Shown here: positions 25,560 to 32,581 of the stretch, one piece after another
Numbering within the stretch: position 1 is the first letter of the stretch
Layout of the letters: every line of letters starts with the position of its first letter
Assembly: GCA_902803475.1 (NCBI GenBank)
Contig: CADCPZ010000179.1
Coordinates: forward strand, 1 to 45,765
Direction of reading: 5' to 3'
DNA: 45,765 nucleotides
Origin: an uncultured Prevotellaceae bacterium
GTDB taxonomy: Bacteria; Bacteroidota; Bacteroidia; Bacteroidales; Bacteroidaceae
Position numbers and translations under genes: made by a program
Notes under the pieces: generated by a model
Told to the model about the DNA's origin: nothing
Database searches by the model: none
What the model saw: only the letters and a program-made list of their open reading frames with translations

Positions 25560-26150
25560 ATGAAACAAATCCTGTCATTTATCCTGCTGGGAACGTTGCT
25601 GTTGGGCATCTCTTCCTGCAAAGATACTAAGCAATCAGACAATATCATTATCTCAAAACCTGAAAAAGAAGTCGTGCCGACAGATACCGTCGAGATGCCG
25701 ACCATCACCCCTGAAGCCACCACCGTTACGTGGCAAACGGGCGACTATACCATAGCCATTCGCCGCTATGCCGATACATCGCTGCCTATCGTGCAAGACG
25801 AGTCGGGCAGGAAGTACTACGACAACAAGATTGACTTGAAAATCAGTCGCGCCGACGGCAGCGTCTTCATGGACAAGACGTTCCAGAAGACAGACTTCAA
25901 CAGTTTTCTCGACGACAACACCAAGAAAAATGGTGCCCTCCTGGGGCTGCCGTTCGTAGAGGTGGAAGGCAACAACCTCGTCTTTTCTGCCAGCGTAGGC
26001 TCACCCAACGAGATGAGTGATGAGTTCATACCGATGAAGGTCAAGATTTCCCGCATGGGCGACATTCATATCGAGCTTGACAACGACCTCGACACCACCA
26101 ACCAAAATGCGGCTCCCAACCCTCAAACGAATGAGGACGACGGGGTGTAA
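25560..26150 (+). CDS. DUF4738-type lipoprotein
   Basis: 196 residues from the ATG at 25560 (MKQILSFILLGTLLLGISSC, lipidated C20). A 32-residue upstream extension of the frame crosses the -7 box and is rejected. After the lipobox comes a T/P-rich linker and a mostly beta domain (VTWQTGDYTIAIRRYADTSLPIVQDESGRKYYDNKIDLKI), matching uncharacterised Bacteroidetes DUF4738 proteins. It is monocistronic between the DUF4230 operon and the structured RNA element. Function unknown. Confidence 0.78.
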   Translation: MKQILSFILLGTLLLGISSCKDTKQSDNIIISKPEKEVVPTDTVEMPTITPEATTVTWQTGDYTIAIRRYADTSLPIVQDESGRKYYDNKIDLKISRADGSVFMDKTFQKTDFNSFLDDNTKKNGALLGLPFVEVEGNNLVFSASVGSPNEMSDEFIPMKVKISRMGDIHIELDNDLDTTNQNAAPNPQTNEDDGV

Positions 26151-26158
26151 CCTCAATA

Positions 26159-26175
26159 CCCCCTAAGTTAGGGGG
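26159..26175 (+). repeat. Palindrome CCCCCTAA-G-TTAGGGGG
   Basis: A perfect 17-bp inverted repeat 8 nt after the DUF4738 gene stop, followed by a second G-run but no T-run. It may stop transcription or be a dispersed palindromic repeat. The rest of the 26151-26649 non-coding stretch holds the promoter and structured RNA listed next. Confidence 0.6.
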
Positions 26176-26282
26176 CAGGGGGGCTGAACAATAGGACTTG
26201 CACGAACTCCTAAGTCAGGTCAGGACGATTGCGAAGGTCTTAAAAATCTTTTCATATCCTTTTCTGTTTCTGAAAAACTTAT

Positions 26283-26290
26283 TATATTTG
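26283..26290 (+). promoter_or_regulatory. -7 box ahead of the structured RNA element
   Basis: TATATTTG matches TAnnTTTG. Transcription from about 26297 would produce a leader of about 350 nt before the lipoprotein gene at 26650, or a short RNA of about 270 nt ending at the 26565 terminator. A -33 TTTG is not visible. Confidence 0.6.
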
Positions 26291-26296
26291 CAAGCG

Positions 26297-26565
26297 AAAA
26301 ATCGCAATAATGTGATAAAATAACAAGATGTAGAACCATTTAATCAAACAAGCTTATGGTATAAATTGTAACTAAAGACATATAGATAAGAAGCGTTAGC
26401 TTTATTCTTGTTTCTCCGAATTCGCCAAATTTAAGAAGCAATCAAGAGTAGAAGTTAATGCTCGCGTCAGCTAATGGCGTGGGCTTTTACTCGGATATGA
26501 TTGCAAAGGTGTTTGGCGATACCAGGAGAAACGTAGACGAAGTGATTAGTCCACGTTTCTTTTTT
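26297..26565 (+). ncRNA. Candidate structured RNA / attenuator leader
   Basis: Within 26410-26532 five nested helices pair: GTTTCTCC (26410-26417) with GGAGAAAC (26525-26532); TCGCCAAA (26422-26429) with TTTGGCGA (26512-26519); GCAATCA (26438-26444) with TGATTGC (26498-26504); GAGTA (26446-26450) with TACTC (26488-26492); and GCTCGCGTCA (26460-26469) with TGGCGTGGGC (26475-26484), the last using three G-U pairs. A terminator hairpin at 26527-26560 shares the strand 26527-26532 with the outermost helix, so the two folds exclude each other. The G-U pairs suggest RNA and fix the plus strand. I cannot match it to a named RNA family. Confidence 0.65.
26527..26565 (+). terminator. Terminator hairpin of the structured leader
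   Basis: AGAAACGTAGAC (26527-26538) pairs with GTCCACGTTTCT (26549-26560), 11 of 12 positions, 10-nt loop, followed directly by a T-run to 26565. It lies 85 nt upstream of the lipoprotein start and overlaps the outer helix of the leader structure. Confidence 0.75.
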
Positions 26566-26615
26566 CTGTCTCAACTCAAACCTTGGACTAAAAAACTTAA
26601 ACATATTATTAACAC

Positions 26616-26633
26616 GTCTGCTTGCAAGCAGAC
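26616..26633 (+). promoter_or_regulatory. Perfect 18-bp palindrome before the lipoprotein start
   Basis: GTCTGCTTGCAAGCAGAC is perfectly self-complementary: a 7-bp hairpin with TGCA loop in RNA, or a symmetric protein site in DNA. It ends 16 nt before the ATG at 26650, where it could control translation or read-through after the terminator. Confidence 0.6.
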
Positions 26634-26649
26634 ACAAAAAAGAAAGACA

Positions 26650-27147
26650 ATGAAAACAAGGTGGTTTATCTATTTAGTAGTTGCATTATTCAGTTTTAGT
26701 TTCGTAGCATGCGGCGATGATGATGAAGGAGGAACCAGAGATAATCCTTCGACAGCATCGGATCCTGCAGGAACGATTATTGCAAACCTCGCAAATAATA
26801 ATTGGGTTAATTTACCAGGAGGAGGTTCAATTAGATTAAACACTTCCAACAACCTTGAGGTGTATAATAATGGTAGTCAAGAGATTGTCTCTGTTGGGAG
26901 TGTGAACGGACTTTCTTCCATTAATAAAGTTCCAGAAAATGGTTGGTCGAGAGAAGTGTCTGCGATTCCTGGCTATGGATATATAATTAGATGTGTAAAG
27001 TCTTCTTCATACGATGAATCTAGTAAAACTAGGATTTATACATATGGCTATACACGCCTTTATGTAGTTGACTGGATGACAAGTACAACTGGTGGTATTA
27101 TGGGATGTACCGTTAAATGCCAAGAATGGACTCCTGCAAATAAATAA
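26650..27147 (+). CDS. Small surface lipoprotein of unknown function
   Basis: 165 residues from the ATG at 26650 (MKTRWFIYLVVALFSFSFVAC, lipidated C21). GDDDE directly after the cysteine is the acidic lipoprotein export signal that sends Bacteroidetes lipoproteins to the cell surface. The frame is open further upstream to 26458, but that part is the structured RNA and is not coding. The mature part is short, Asn/Gly/Ser rich, with beta-like NLEVYNNGSQEIVSVGSVNGLSSINKV; I recognise no domain. Base composition is lower in G+C than its neighbours. It ends just before a strong terminator. Confidence 0.75.
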   Translation: MKTRWFIYLVVALFSFSFVACGDDDEGGTRDNPSTASDPAGTIIANLANNNWVNLPGGGSIRLNTSNNLEVYNNGSQEIVSVGSVNGLSSINKVPENGWSREVSAIPGYGYIIRCVKSSSYDESSKTRIYTYGYTRLYVVDWMTSTTGGIMGCTVKCQEWTPANK

Positions 27148-27161
27148 TTTATCCTTCCATC

Positions 27162-27202
27162 CTGCACCTAAACTGATTATCAACGGCTTAGGTGCAGTTT
27201 TT
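27162..27202 (+). terminator. Terminator of the surface lipoprotein gene
   Basis: CTGCACCTAA (27162-27171) pairs perfectly with TTAGGTGCAG (27188-27197), 16-nt loop, then T5. The arm motif ATCCTGCACC recurs at 27210-27219 and 27235-27244, giving partial copies of the 5' arm. A second small stem, CACCCAA (27241-27247) with TTGGGTG (27266-27272), follows. Confidence 0.8.
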
Positions 27203-27356
27203 ATGAATTTATCCTGCACCTAAGTCTGCTTTTTATCCTGCACCCAACGCTCTTTTTATTTCTTTTTGGGTGAAAATCGTTTTACTTTTTGGTGATAATA
27301 AACTTTTCTTTTATCTTGATAACGCTCCAATCGCCGTATTATTGTCCTAATGAGAT

Positions 27357-27440
27357 GTTATTTAATTTGAATTGCAAAGTTATTTAATTTGAATTACAAA
27401 GTTATTTAATCTGAATTACAAAGTTATTTAATTTGAATTA
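27357..27440. repeat. 22-bp tandem repeat, 3.8 copies
   Basis: Units begin at 27357, 27379, 27401 and 27423 (last one partial), each GTTATTTAAT followed by TTGAATTACAAA or a one- to two-base variant. Each unit junction reads TAACTTTG on the minus strand, identical to a -7 box, but without correctly spaced -33 elements. No spacers, so not a CRISPR. It sits in the 396-nt gap 27148-27543, which otherwise holds only the two terminators. Confidence 0.9.
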
Positions 27441-27490
27441 TTATTCGAAAGGATTGCGTTTAGCTAACAAGAAAGATGTAATAACAATAA

Positions 27491-27523
27491 AAAAGGGAAT
27501 GTCGATGATGGACACTCCCTTTT
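27491..27523 (-). terminator. Terminator of ribH
   Basis: AAAAGGGAATGTC (27491-27503) pairs with GACACTCCCTTTT (27511-27523) apart from one mismatch, with a T-run on the minus strand. It lies 21 nt after the ribH stop. Confidence 0.8.
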
Positions 27524-27543
27524 ATTGATTATTGTTCGTTGTA

Positions 27544-28020
27544 TTAGAACTTCGCCATTTTGATGGCATCGATGGCACATTCATCGCCTTTGTTGCCCAG
27601 ACAGCCGCCGGCACGGTCTTTGGCCTGCTGCATGTCGTTGGTTGTGAGCAAGCCGAAGATAACGGGAATCTCGCTCTTGGCATTCAGTCGGGCGATACCG
27701 TAGGTGACTCCCTGACAGATGTAGTCGAAATGGGGAGTATCGCCGCGGATGACGCAGCCGAGGATGATGATGGCGTCGTAGCCGTCGTTGAGTGTCATCT
27801 GGTGTGCGCCGTAGATGAGTTCGAAGCTGCCTGGAACAGTCTTCACGTGGATGTTTTCAGGCAGTGCGCCATGCTTCTCCAGCGTTTTAACGGCTCCATC
27901 GAGCAAAGCTCCGGTAATCTCCGGATTCCACTCTGAAACCACGATGCCGAAGTTCATGTTGCTGGCATCGGGAATGCTGGTGGGGTCGTACTCGGACAAG
28001 TTGTGAAATGCAGTAGCCAT
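27544..28020 (-). CDS. ribH: 6,7-Dimethyl-8-ribityllumazine synthase
   Basis: 158 residues, normal length for the enzyme that makes the riboflavin precursor lumazine as a 60-mer or pentamer. Signatures: [13 protein letters not shown] (substrate-binding Trp), [42 protein letters not shown] with the catalytic His in TPHFD, and [20 protein letters not shown]. Located downstream of a TPR protein gene, separated by 35 nt with a heptamer repeat. The other rib genes are not in the window. Confidence 0.97.
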   Translation of the reverse strand: MATAFHNLSEYDPTSIPDASNMNFGIVVSEWNPEITGALLDGAVKTLEKHGALPENIHVKTVPGSFELIYGAHQMTLNDGYDAIIILGCVIRGDTPHFDYICQGVTYGIARLNAKSEIPVIFGLLTTNDMQQAKDRAGGCLGNKGDECAIDAIKMAKF

Positions 28021-28037
28021 TGCTATTTGACAATTGG

Positions 28038-28058
28038 ACGATTTACGATTTACAATTA
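28038..28058 (-). repeat. Heptamer array at the TPR-gene stop
   Basis: ACGATTT (28038), ACGATTT (28045), ACAATTA (28052); the last unit contains the TPR gene's stop codon (28056-28058). Related GACAATT lies just upstream. Confidence 0.6.
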
Positions 28059-28754
28059 CTTCGTGCGTTCGATATACTTGTCGATTTCCTGGTAAGCAGG
28101 TGAAGCTACGTAGGTCTTCTTGATGTTTACGTAGATTTCGTTAGCTTCGGCTTTCTTGCCTTGCTTCTCCAGAATGACACCTGCTTCAATCAGGGCACGT
28201 GGAGCAATGCTGTTGTTGACACCTTCTGCCTGATTGTCAGCGAGTTCAGCAGCTTTCTTGAATGCGTTCACAGCCTCGTCTAACTGGTCGTTGTTGGCAT
28301 AGGCGTTACCCAAAGCGAACTGTGAGAAGGCGCCGATGAGAGATTCCTTGGCGGGTTCGTATTCCTTCAAATACTGTAATGCCTGCTTCCAGTCGGGTTT
28401 CTCCTGACGAGCATAGCACAAACCTGCATAGAGGTTGGCAAGGTTGCCTGCATCGGTACCGCTATAGTCGCTGGCTACTTTCACAAAGCCGATGCAACCA
28501 GCGCCGTCGCCCTTGAGGGCTTTGTCGTATTGCTGCATCATCATATACTGTTCGGCCTTTGCCAAAACGGTGCTTGCCTCAGCCTCGCGGGGTTTTACCA
28601 CATACTGCTTCCACAGCATGAAACCTGCGACGATGACGATGATTGCTACGATGGTAATGATGATAGCTTTCTTGTACTTGATGAAGAAAGCTTCTGATTT
28701 ACTGATAGTCTCGTTGATGTCAGCGGGACTTGTTTGTTCAAATTTTTTAGCCAT
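28056..28754 (-). CDS. TPR-like membrane-anchored protein (YfgM-like)
   Basis: 232 residues from the ATG at 28754 ([21 protein letters not shown]); an upstream Met at 28781 adds nine residues of unlikely leader. One membrane helix ([19 protein letters not shown], about 30-49) precedes an extracytoplasmic helical-repeat domain ([58 protein letters not shown]). The pattern resembles YfgM-type tetratricopeptide proteins that associate with the Sec/periplasmic chaperone network. Precedes ribH on the same strand. Confidence 0.82.
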   Translation of the reverse strand: MAKKFEQTSPADINETISKSEAFFIKYKKAIIITIVAIIVIVAGFMLWKQYVVKPREAEASTVLAKAEQYMMMQQYDKALKGDGAGCIGFVKVASDYSGTDAGNLANLYAGLCYARQEKPDWKQALQYLKEYEPAKESLIGAFSQFALGNAYANNDQLDEAVNAFKKAAELADNQAEGVNNSIAPRALIEAGVILEKQGKKAEANEIYVNIKKTYVASPAYQEIDKYIERTK

Positions 28755-28793
28755 TATTTCTTGATTTTTATTTATGTGCAAATTTTAGCGCAG

Positions 28794-28801
28794 CAAAATT
28801 A
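28794..28801 (-). promoter_or_regulatory. -7 box of the TPR-ribH operon
   Basis: Minus strand TAATTTTG, 40 nt before the ATG at 28754. Divergent from the recF promoter. -33 not clear. Confidence 0.55.
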
Positions 28802-28865
28802 CACATATTCTCGGATATATTGAAATTTATTCATGACTTTTTTCGTTTTTCATGAATAAAAGGTG

Positions 28866-28873
28866 TAACTTTG
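28866..28873 (+). promoter_or_regulatory. -7 box of recF
   Basis: Plus strand TAACTTTG, 26 nt before the recF ATG. -33 not clear. Confidence 0.55.
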
Positions 28874-28898
28874 CTACGTTTTTAACGAATACGGCAGC

Positions 28899-29987
28899 AT
28901 GATTCTCAAGAAACTGAATATTATCCACTATAAAAATATCAAGGAGGCAACGCTCGATTTGTCGCCGAAAATGAATTGCCTGATAGGGCACAACGGGGTG
29001 GGGAAGACCAATCTGCTGGATGCTATCTACTACCTGTCGTTCTGCCGAAGTGCCAACAATCCCGTCGATTCACAGGTGATTACCCACAATGAGGACTTCT
29101 TTGTGCTGGAAGGAACCTACGAGAACGAGCAGGGAGAGACGGAGCTGATATACTGCGGCATGAAGCGCGGCACGAAGAAACATTTTAAGCGCAACAAGAA
29201 GGAATACAAACGGCTGTCACAACATATCGGGCTGATTCCGCTGGTGTATGTGTCGCCTGCCGACACCATTCTCATCGAGGGTGGCAGCGAGGAACGGCGC
29301 CGTCTGATGGATGTGGTCATCGCACAATACGACCACAGCTATATCGAGGCGCTGACGAATTACAATAAAGCTTTGCAGCAACGCAATACGCTACTGAAGA
29401 TGGAGGAAGAGCCAGACGCCACGCTCATGGAACTCTGGGAACAGCAGATGGCCGAAACGGGCGAGGCCGTCTATCGGAAGCGCGACGAATTTGTGCGCCA
29501 GCTGGTGCCCGTCTTTCAGGACATCTATCATCATATCTCGCAAGAGCAGGAACAGGTGTCGTTGCGATATATCTCGCACGGACAGCGAGGGCCGTTGCTG
29601 GACATTATCCAGCGCGACCGCTTCAAGGACCGCGCAGTAGGCTATTCGTTGCACGGCATTCATCGCGACGACTTGGAGATGACGCTGGGCGGCTATCCGA
29701 TGAAGCGCGAAGGCAGTCAGGGACAGAACAAAACGTTTGTGCTGGCGTTGAAACTGGCGCAGTTCCGATTCCTCAAACAGATGGCGGCAAAAACAACACC
29801 GTTGCTGTTGCTCGATGATATCTTCGACAAACTGGATGCCCAGCGTGTAGAACAAATCGTAAAACTGGTAGCAGGCGAGGATTTCGGTCAGATTTTTATC
29901 ACCGATACCAATCGCGAACACCTCGACAGCATCCTCCAAAACAGCGCTTTCGAATACAAGTTGTTTGAAATCCCATTACTCCCATAA
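28899..29987 (+). CDS. recF: DNA replication and repair protein RecF
   Basis: 362 residues. Walker A is GHNGVGKT (30-37); the SMC-like signature and Walker B are near the end (QGQNKTFVLALKLAQF and PLLLLDDIFDKLD). It loads RecA at gaps with RecO and RecR. The stop codon lies inside the first copy of the 19-bp tandem repeat that separates it from the next gene, and the last residues (PLLP) come from a half-copy of it. Confidence 0.96.
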   Translation: MILKKLNIIHYKNIKEATLDLSPKMNCLIGHNGVGKTNLLDAIYYLSFCRSANNPVDSQVITHNEDFFVLEGTYENEQGETELIYCGMKRGTKKHFKRNKKEYKRLSQHIGLIPLVYVSPADTILIEGGSEERRRLMDVVIAQYDHSYIEALTNYNKALQQRNTLLKMEEEPDATLMELWEQQMAETGEAVYRKRDEFVRQLVPVFQDIYHHISQEQEQVSLRYISHGQRGPLLDIIQRDRFKDRAVGYSLHGIHRDDLEMTLGGYPMKREGSQGQNKTFVLALKLAQFRFLKQMAAKTTPLLLLDDIFDKLDAQRVEQIVKLVAGEDFGQIFITDTNREHLDSILQNSAFEYKLFEIPLLP

Positions 29988-30059
29988 CTCCCATCAGTTC
30001 CCATAACTCCCATCAGTTCCCATAACTCCCATCAGTTCCCATAACTCCCATCAATTCCC
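29981..30059 (+). repeat. 19-bp tandem repeat, four copies, between recF and the cyclo-ligase gene
   Basis: Unit CCCATAACTCCCATCAGTT at 29981, 30000, 30019 and 30038 (last one with AATT at its end), preceded by CCCATTACT. Each unit is itself two CCCAT-headed halves of 9 and 10 bp. It supplies the recF stop (TAA at 29985-29987), and the cyclo-ligase start is the next CCCATG (ATG at 30060). Confidence 0.95.
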
Positions 30060-30590
30060 ATGCAAAAAACCCAAATCCGACAACACATCCGCATGCTGAA
30101 AGGTATGTTCACCGAACAGCAACTCAAGGAATCCTCTGAGGCGATCATTCAGCGGCTGCTCGCAAGTCCCGCCATCCATCGGGCAAAGACCATTTTGATG
30201 TACTATTCGCTGTCTGATGAAGTCGATACCCATCACGTTCTCGACCTGTTGGTTGAGAAAGGAAAGACGGTCCTGTTGCCTGCCGTGTTGAACGATACCG
30301 ACATCGAACTGCGCCGATACACATCGCCAGCCGACCTGCAGGGCGGTTTCTTTGACATCATGGAGCCTATTGGCGAGGTGTTCACCCACGAAGAAGAAAT
30401 AGAAGTGGCTGTGGTGCCAGGAATGGGGTTCGATGGGCGCGGCAATCGTTTGGGGCGCGGCAAAGGGTATTATGACCGATTGCTCGCCCGACTGCCGCAT
30501 ACTTATAAAATAGGTGTGTGTTTCGATTTCCAGAAAATGCCCGGCATCCCTGCCGATGAGCACGACATCAAAATGGACGTCATTATATAA
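30060..30590 (+). CDS. 5-Formyltetrahydrofolate cyclo-ligase
   Basis: 176 residues. The family signature GMGFDGRGNRLGRGKGYYDR is at 121-140, with the ATP- and Mg-binding glycine-arginine loop. It returns 5-formyl-THF to 5,10-methenyl-THF at the expense of ATP. The ATG is generated by the last CCCAT of the upstream repeat, and the stop codon lies in the heptamer array at its 3' end. Co-directional with recF and probably co-transcribed. Confidence 0.95.
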   Translation: MQKTQIRQHIRMLKGMFTEQQLKESSEAIIQRLLASPAIHRAKTILMYYSLSDEVDTHHVLDLLVEKGKTVLLPAVLNDTDIELRRYTSPADLQGGFFDIMEPIGEVFTHEEEIEVAVVPGMGFDGRGNRLGRGKGYYDRLLARLPHTYKIGVCFDFQKMPGIPADEHDIKMDVII

Positions 30591-30628
30591 TTGATAATTG
30601 AGAATTATGCATTATGCATTATGAATTA
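30587..30628. repeat. Six-unit heptamer array carrying both convergent stop codons
   Basis: ATAATTG (30587), ATAATTG (30594), AGAATTA (30601), TGCATTA (30608), TGCATTA (30615), TGAATTA (30622). The cyclo-ligase stop (30588-30590) lies in the first unit and the DUF721 gene stop (30626-30628, minus strand) in the last. Confidence 0.95.
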
Positions 30629-30916
30629 ATACACCCTCACTTCTGCAATCACCATACTCTTTACGGCTTCATTCAGGCGCTTTACCAGTTGGGTGCGCAT
30701 CATGTTCAGGTCCTGACGCAAAGCTGGATTGTTGATTTTCACAAACAGCGTCTGGTTCTTGATGAACTTCTCCGTTGTGTAGCGTACTACCGTTTTGCCA
30801 GTCACCTCGTCCCATGCATCAATCAGACGCTTTTGCAACAAAGGTGTCTCCAGTCCTTCCTGGCGCAAAAACTGATTCACCAGGGCGTCTAATGGCTGTA
30901 CTTCGCGTTTGAACAT
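30626..30916 (-). CDS. DUF721 protein (DciA-like helicase loader)
   Basis: 96 residues, complete DUF721 domain: PLDALVNQFLRQEGLETPLLQKRLIDAWDEVTGKTVVRYTTEKFIKNQTLFVKINNPALRQDLNM (described in pieces: W at about 36, the ALRQDL helix near 66). DciA proteins of this family help load the replicative helicase. In many Bacteroidetes the gene follows recF; here it faces recF and is the last gene of the S41 protease operon, 1 nt after that stop. Confidence 0.88.
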   Translation of the reverse strand: MFKREVQPLDALVNQFLRQEGLETPLLQKRLIDAWDEVTGKTVVRYTTEKFIKNQTLFVKINNPALRQDLNMMRTQLVKRLNEAVKSMVIAEVRVY

Positions 30917-30917
30917 G

Positions 30918-32531
30918 TTAGAGGCTTGGTATCGTTTGATTCATTCTGATAATCTCCAATGCCGCACGGATGGTGGGGTCGTCGAGGTTCATATACTCAT
31001 TCCACGCCTGTTCGTCCAGCATATTATAGATGATGCGGCTATCGATGTAGCGTTCAAGCAGGTTGTGCGACTTCATAATCAGCAGGTTGCGACGCTTCAG
31101 ACCGTTCTTGTCGGCAAAAACGGCAAAACGCTCCACCAGATTCTGTTTCTTCAGGTAGCTGGCCAATGTCCTCATCGTCTTGTAGGAATTCAGCAACGGC
31201 CTGTTGTCATCGGTATAGTTGAAGGCAAACTGCAGAATCAATCCGCTCATCGCCGCCTCCTTATAATAAGAAGTCATGTTGACGGTATCTTCAGGAATAA
31301 AAATATCCGGCGTGATACCACCGCCGCCATATACCACACGTCCGATGTGGGTCTTGTAGGCTGGGCCGGTGTGCTTGATGCTGTCCTGAGAGAAATACTC
31401 TCCGTGCTCATAGCGGGTGAGCAGATCCATTTCGTAATCCTTGCTGTCGCCGGCCTCATAAGGCTTCTGGATGCAACGGCCGGAAGGGGTGTAGTAGCGG
31501 GCAACAGTCAGACGAATCAGACTGCCGTCAGAGAATGGTATCTGTTGTTGTACCAGTCCCTTGCCAAACGAACGGCGGCCGATGATGGTGGCGCGGTCGT
31601 TGTCTTGCATCGCACCTGCAAAAATCTCGGAAGCAGAAGCTGAACCTTCGTTGATGAGCACCACCAGCGGGATGTCCTGATAGACACCGTGTCCGTCGCT
31701 GTAGTAGTTGGAACGAGGTGATTTGCGTCCCTCGGTATATACGATCAGCCGGTCTTTCGGCAGAAATTCGTTGCATATCTGAACGGCTTTGTCGAGATAG
31801 CCGCCGGTATTGTCGCGCAGGTCGATAATCAGATTCTTGGCACCATCAGAAGAAAGGGTACTCAAGGATGCCAGCATCTCAGCGTAGGTCTTGTCGCCGA
31901 AATTCTTGATGCGGATATAGCCTGTGCTGTCGTTAATCATATAGGTGGCGGTGATACTCTTCATCGGAATATCCCCGCGAGTAATGGTAAAGACACGCTC
32001 TTTCTTCTCCCGATAGCGAAGGATGCCGATTTTCACCTGTGAGTCTTTGGGACCTTTGAGGCGATGCATCGCTTCCTCGTTGGTTACTTCCTTGCCCACA
32101 AACGGCTTACCGTTAATGCTCACAATCTTATCACCAGCCAGCAATCCAACTTTCTCTGACGGACCGTTTTTGATAACATTCTGAATATGGACGGTGTCGT
32201 CGCGAATCACAAACTCAATACCCACACCAGAGAACGAACCCTTCAGGTCGTCGGTGGCGTTCTGTGCCTCCTTGGAACTGATATATACAGAGTGGGGGTC
32301 GAGTTCGGCCAATATCTGCGGCATCGCTTTCTCTACAAGATTGTCGATGTTGACGGAATCCACATACAGGTCGTCGATGATATGCAGCAGGTTTGTAAGC
32401 CGACTGCCGCCGCTGTTGATGATGTTCAACCGATTGCCGGAAAAGTGATTGGCATAAAAGGTGCCAATGATGACTCCGATGACCACACACAAGGCCATCA
32501 GTAACGGGATGTATCGATTTGATTTGTTCAT
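30918..32531 (-). CDS. S41 family C-terminal processing peptidase
   Basis: 537 residues from the ATG at 32531 (MNKSNRYIPLLMALCVV). The frame extends 13 codons upstream through a heptamer repeat to a TTG; that extension is discarded. An N-terminal membrane anchor (about 8-28) is followed by the PDZ domain (about 88-180, GVGIEF...GDKIVSINGK) and the protease core: EGSASASEIFAG with likely nucleophile S299 and RRSFGKG with the general base K324, 25 residues apart as in CtpA. It acts in the periplasm on unknown C-termini. Operon with dCMP deaminase, M3 peptidase and DUF721. Confidence 0.94.
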   Translation of the reverse strand: MNKSNRYIPLLMALCVVIGVIIGTFYANHFSGNRLNIINSGGSRLTNLLHIIDDLYVDSVNIDNLVEKAMPQILAELDPHSVYISSKEAQNATDDLKGSFSGVGIEFVIRDDTVHIQNVIKNGPSEKVGLLAGDKIVSINGKPFVGKEVTNEEAMHRLKGPKDSQVKIGILRYREKKERVFTITRGDIPMKSITATYMINDSTGYIRIKNFGDKTYAEMLASLSTLSSDGAKNLIIDLRDNTGGYLDKAVQICNEFLPKDRLIVYTEGRKSPRSNYYSDGHGVYQDIPLVVLINEGSASASEIFAGAMQDNDRATIIGRRSFGKGLVQQQIPFSDGSLIRLTVARYYTPSGRCIQKPYEAGDSKDYEMDLLTRYEHGEYFSQDSIKHTGPAYKTHIGRVVYGGGGITPDIFIPEDTVNMTSYYKEAAMSGLILQFAFNYTDDNRPLLNSYKTMRTLASYLKKQNLVERFAVFADKNGLKRRNLLIMKSHNLLERYIDSRIIYNMLDEQAWNEYMNLDDPTIRAALEIIRMNQTIPSL

Positions 32532-32532
32532 T

Positions 32533-32581
32533 CTCTTACTCCTTTTCTCCTTACTCCTTACTCCTTTCAACTCTGCTCCTT
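32533..32581 (-). repeat. Heptamer array (CTCCTTA) between S41 protease and dCMP deaminase
   Basis: CTCTTAC (32533), TCCTTTT (32540), CTCCTTA (32547), CTCCTTA (32554), CTCCTTT (32561), CAACTCT (32568), GCTCCTT (32575). It runs from the S41 start to inside the deaminase stop codon. A hairpin follows, TCTCCC (32593-32598) with GGGAGA (32605-32610), which encodes the last residues of the deaminase. Confidence 0.9.

Noticed and set aside
27357..27440. CRISPR array
   Set aside because: Units are directly adjacent with no spacers, and no cas genes are present.
32532..32570. TTG start of the S41 protease
   Set aside because: Codons lie in the CTCCTTA repeat; ATG at 32531 gives a normal membrane anchor.
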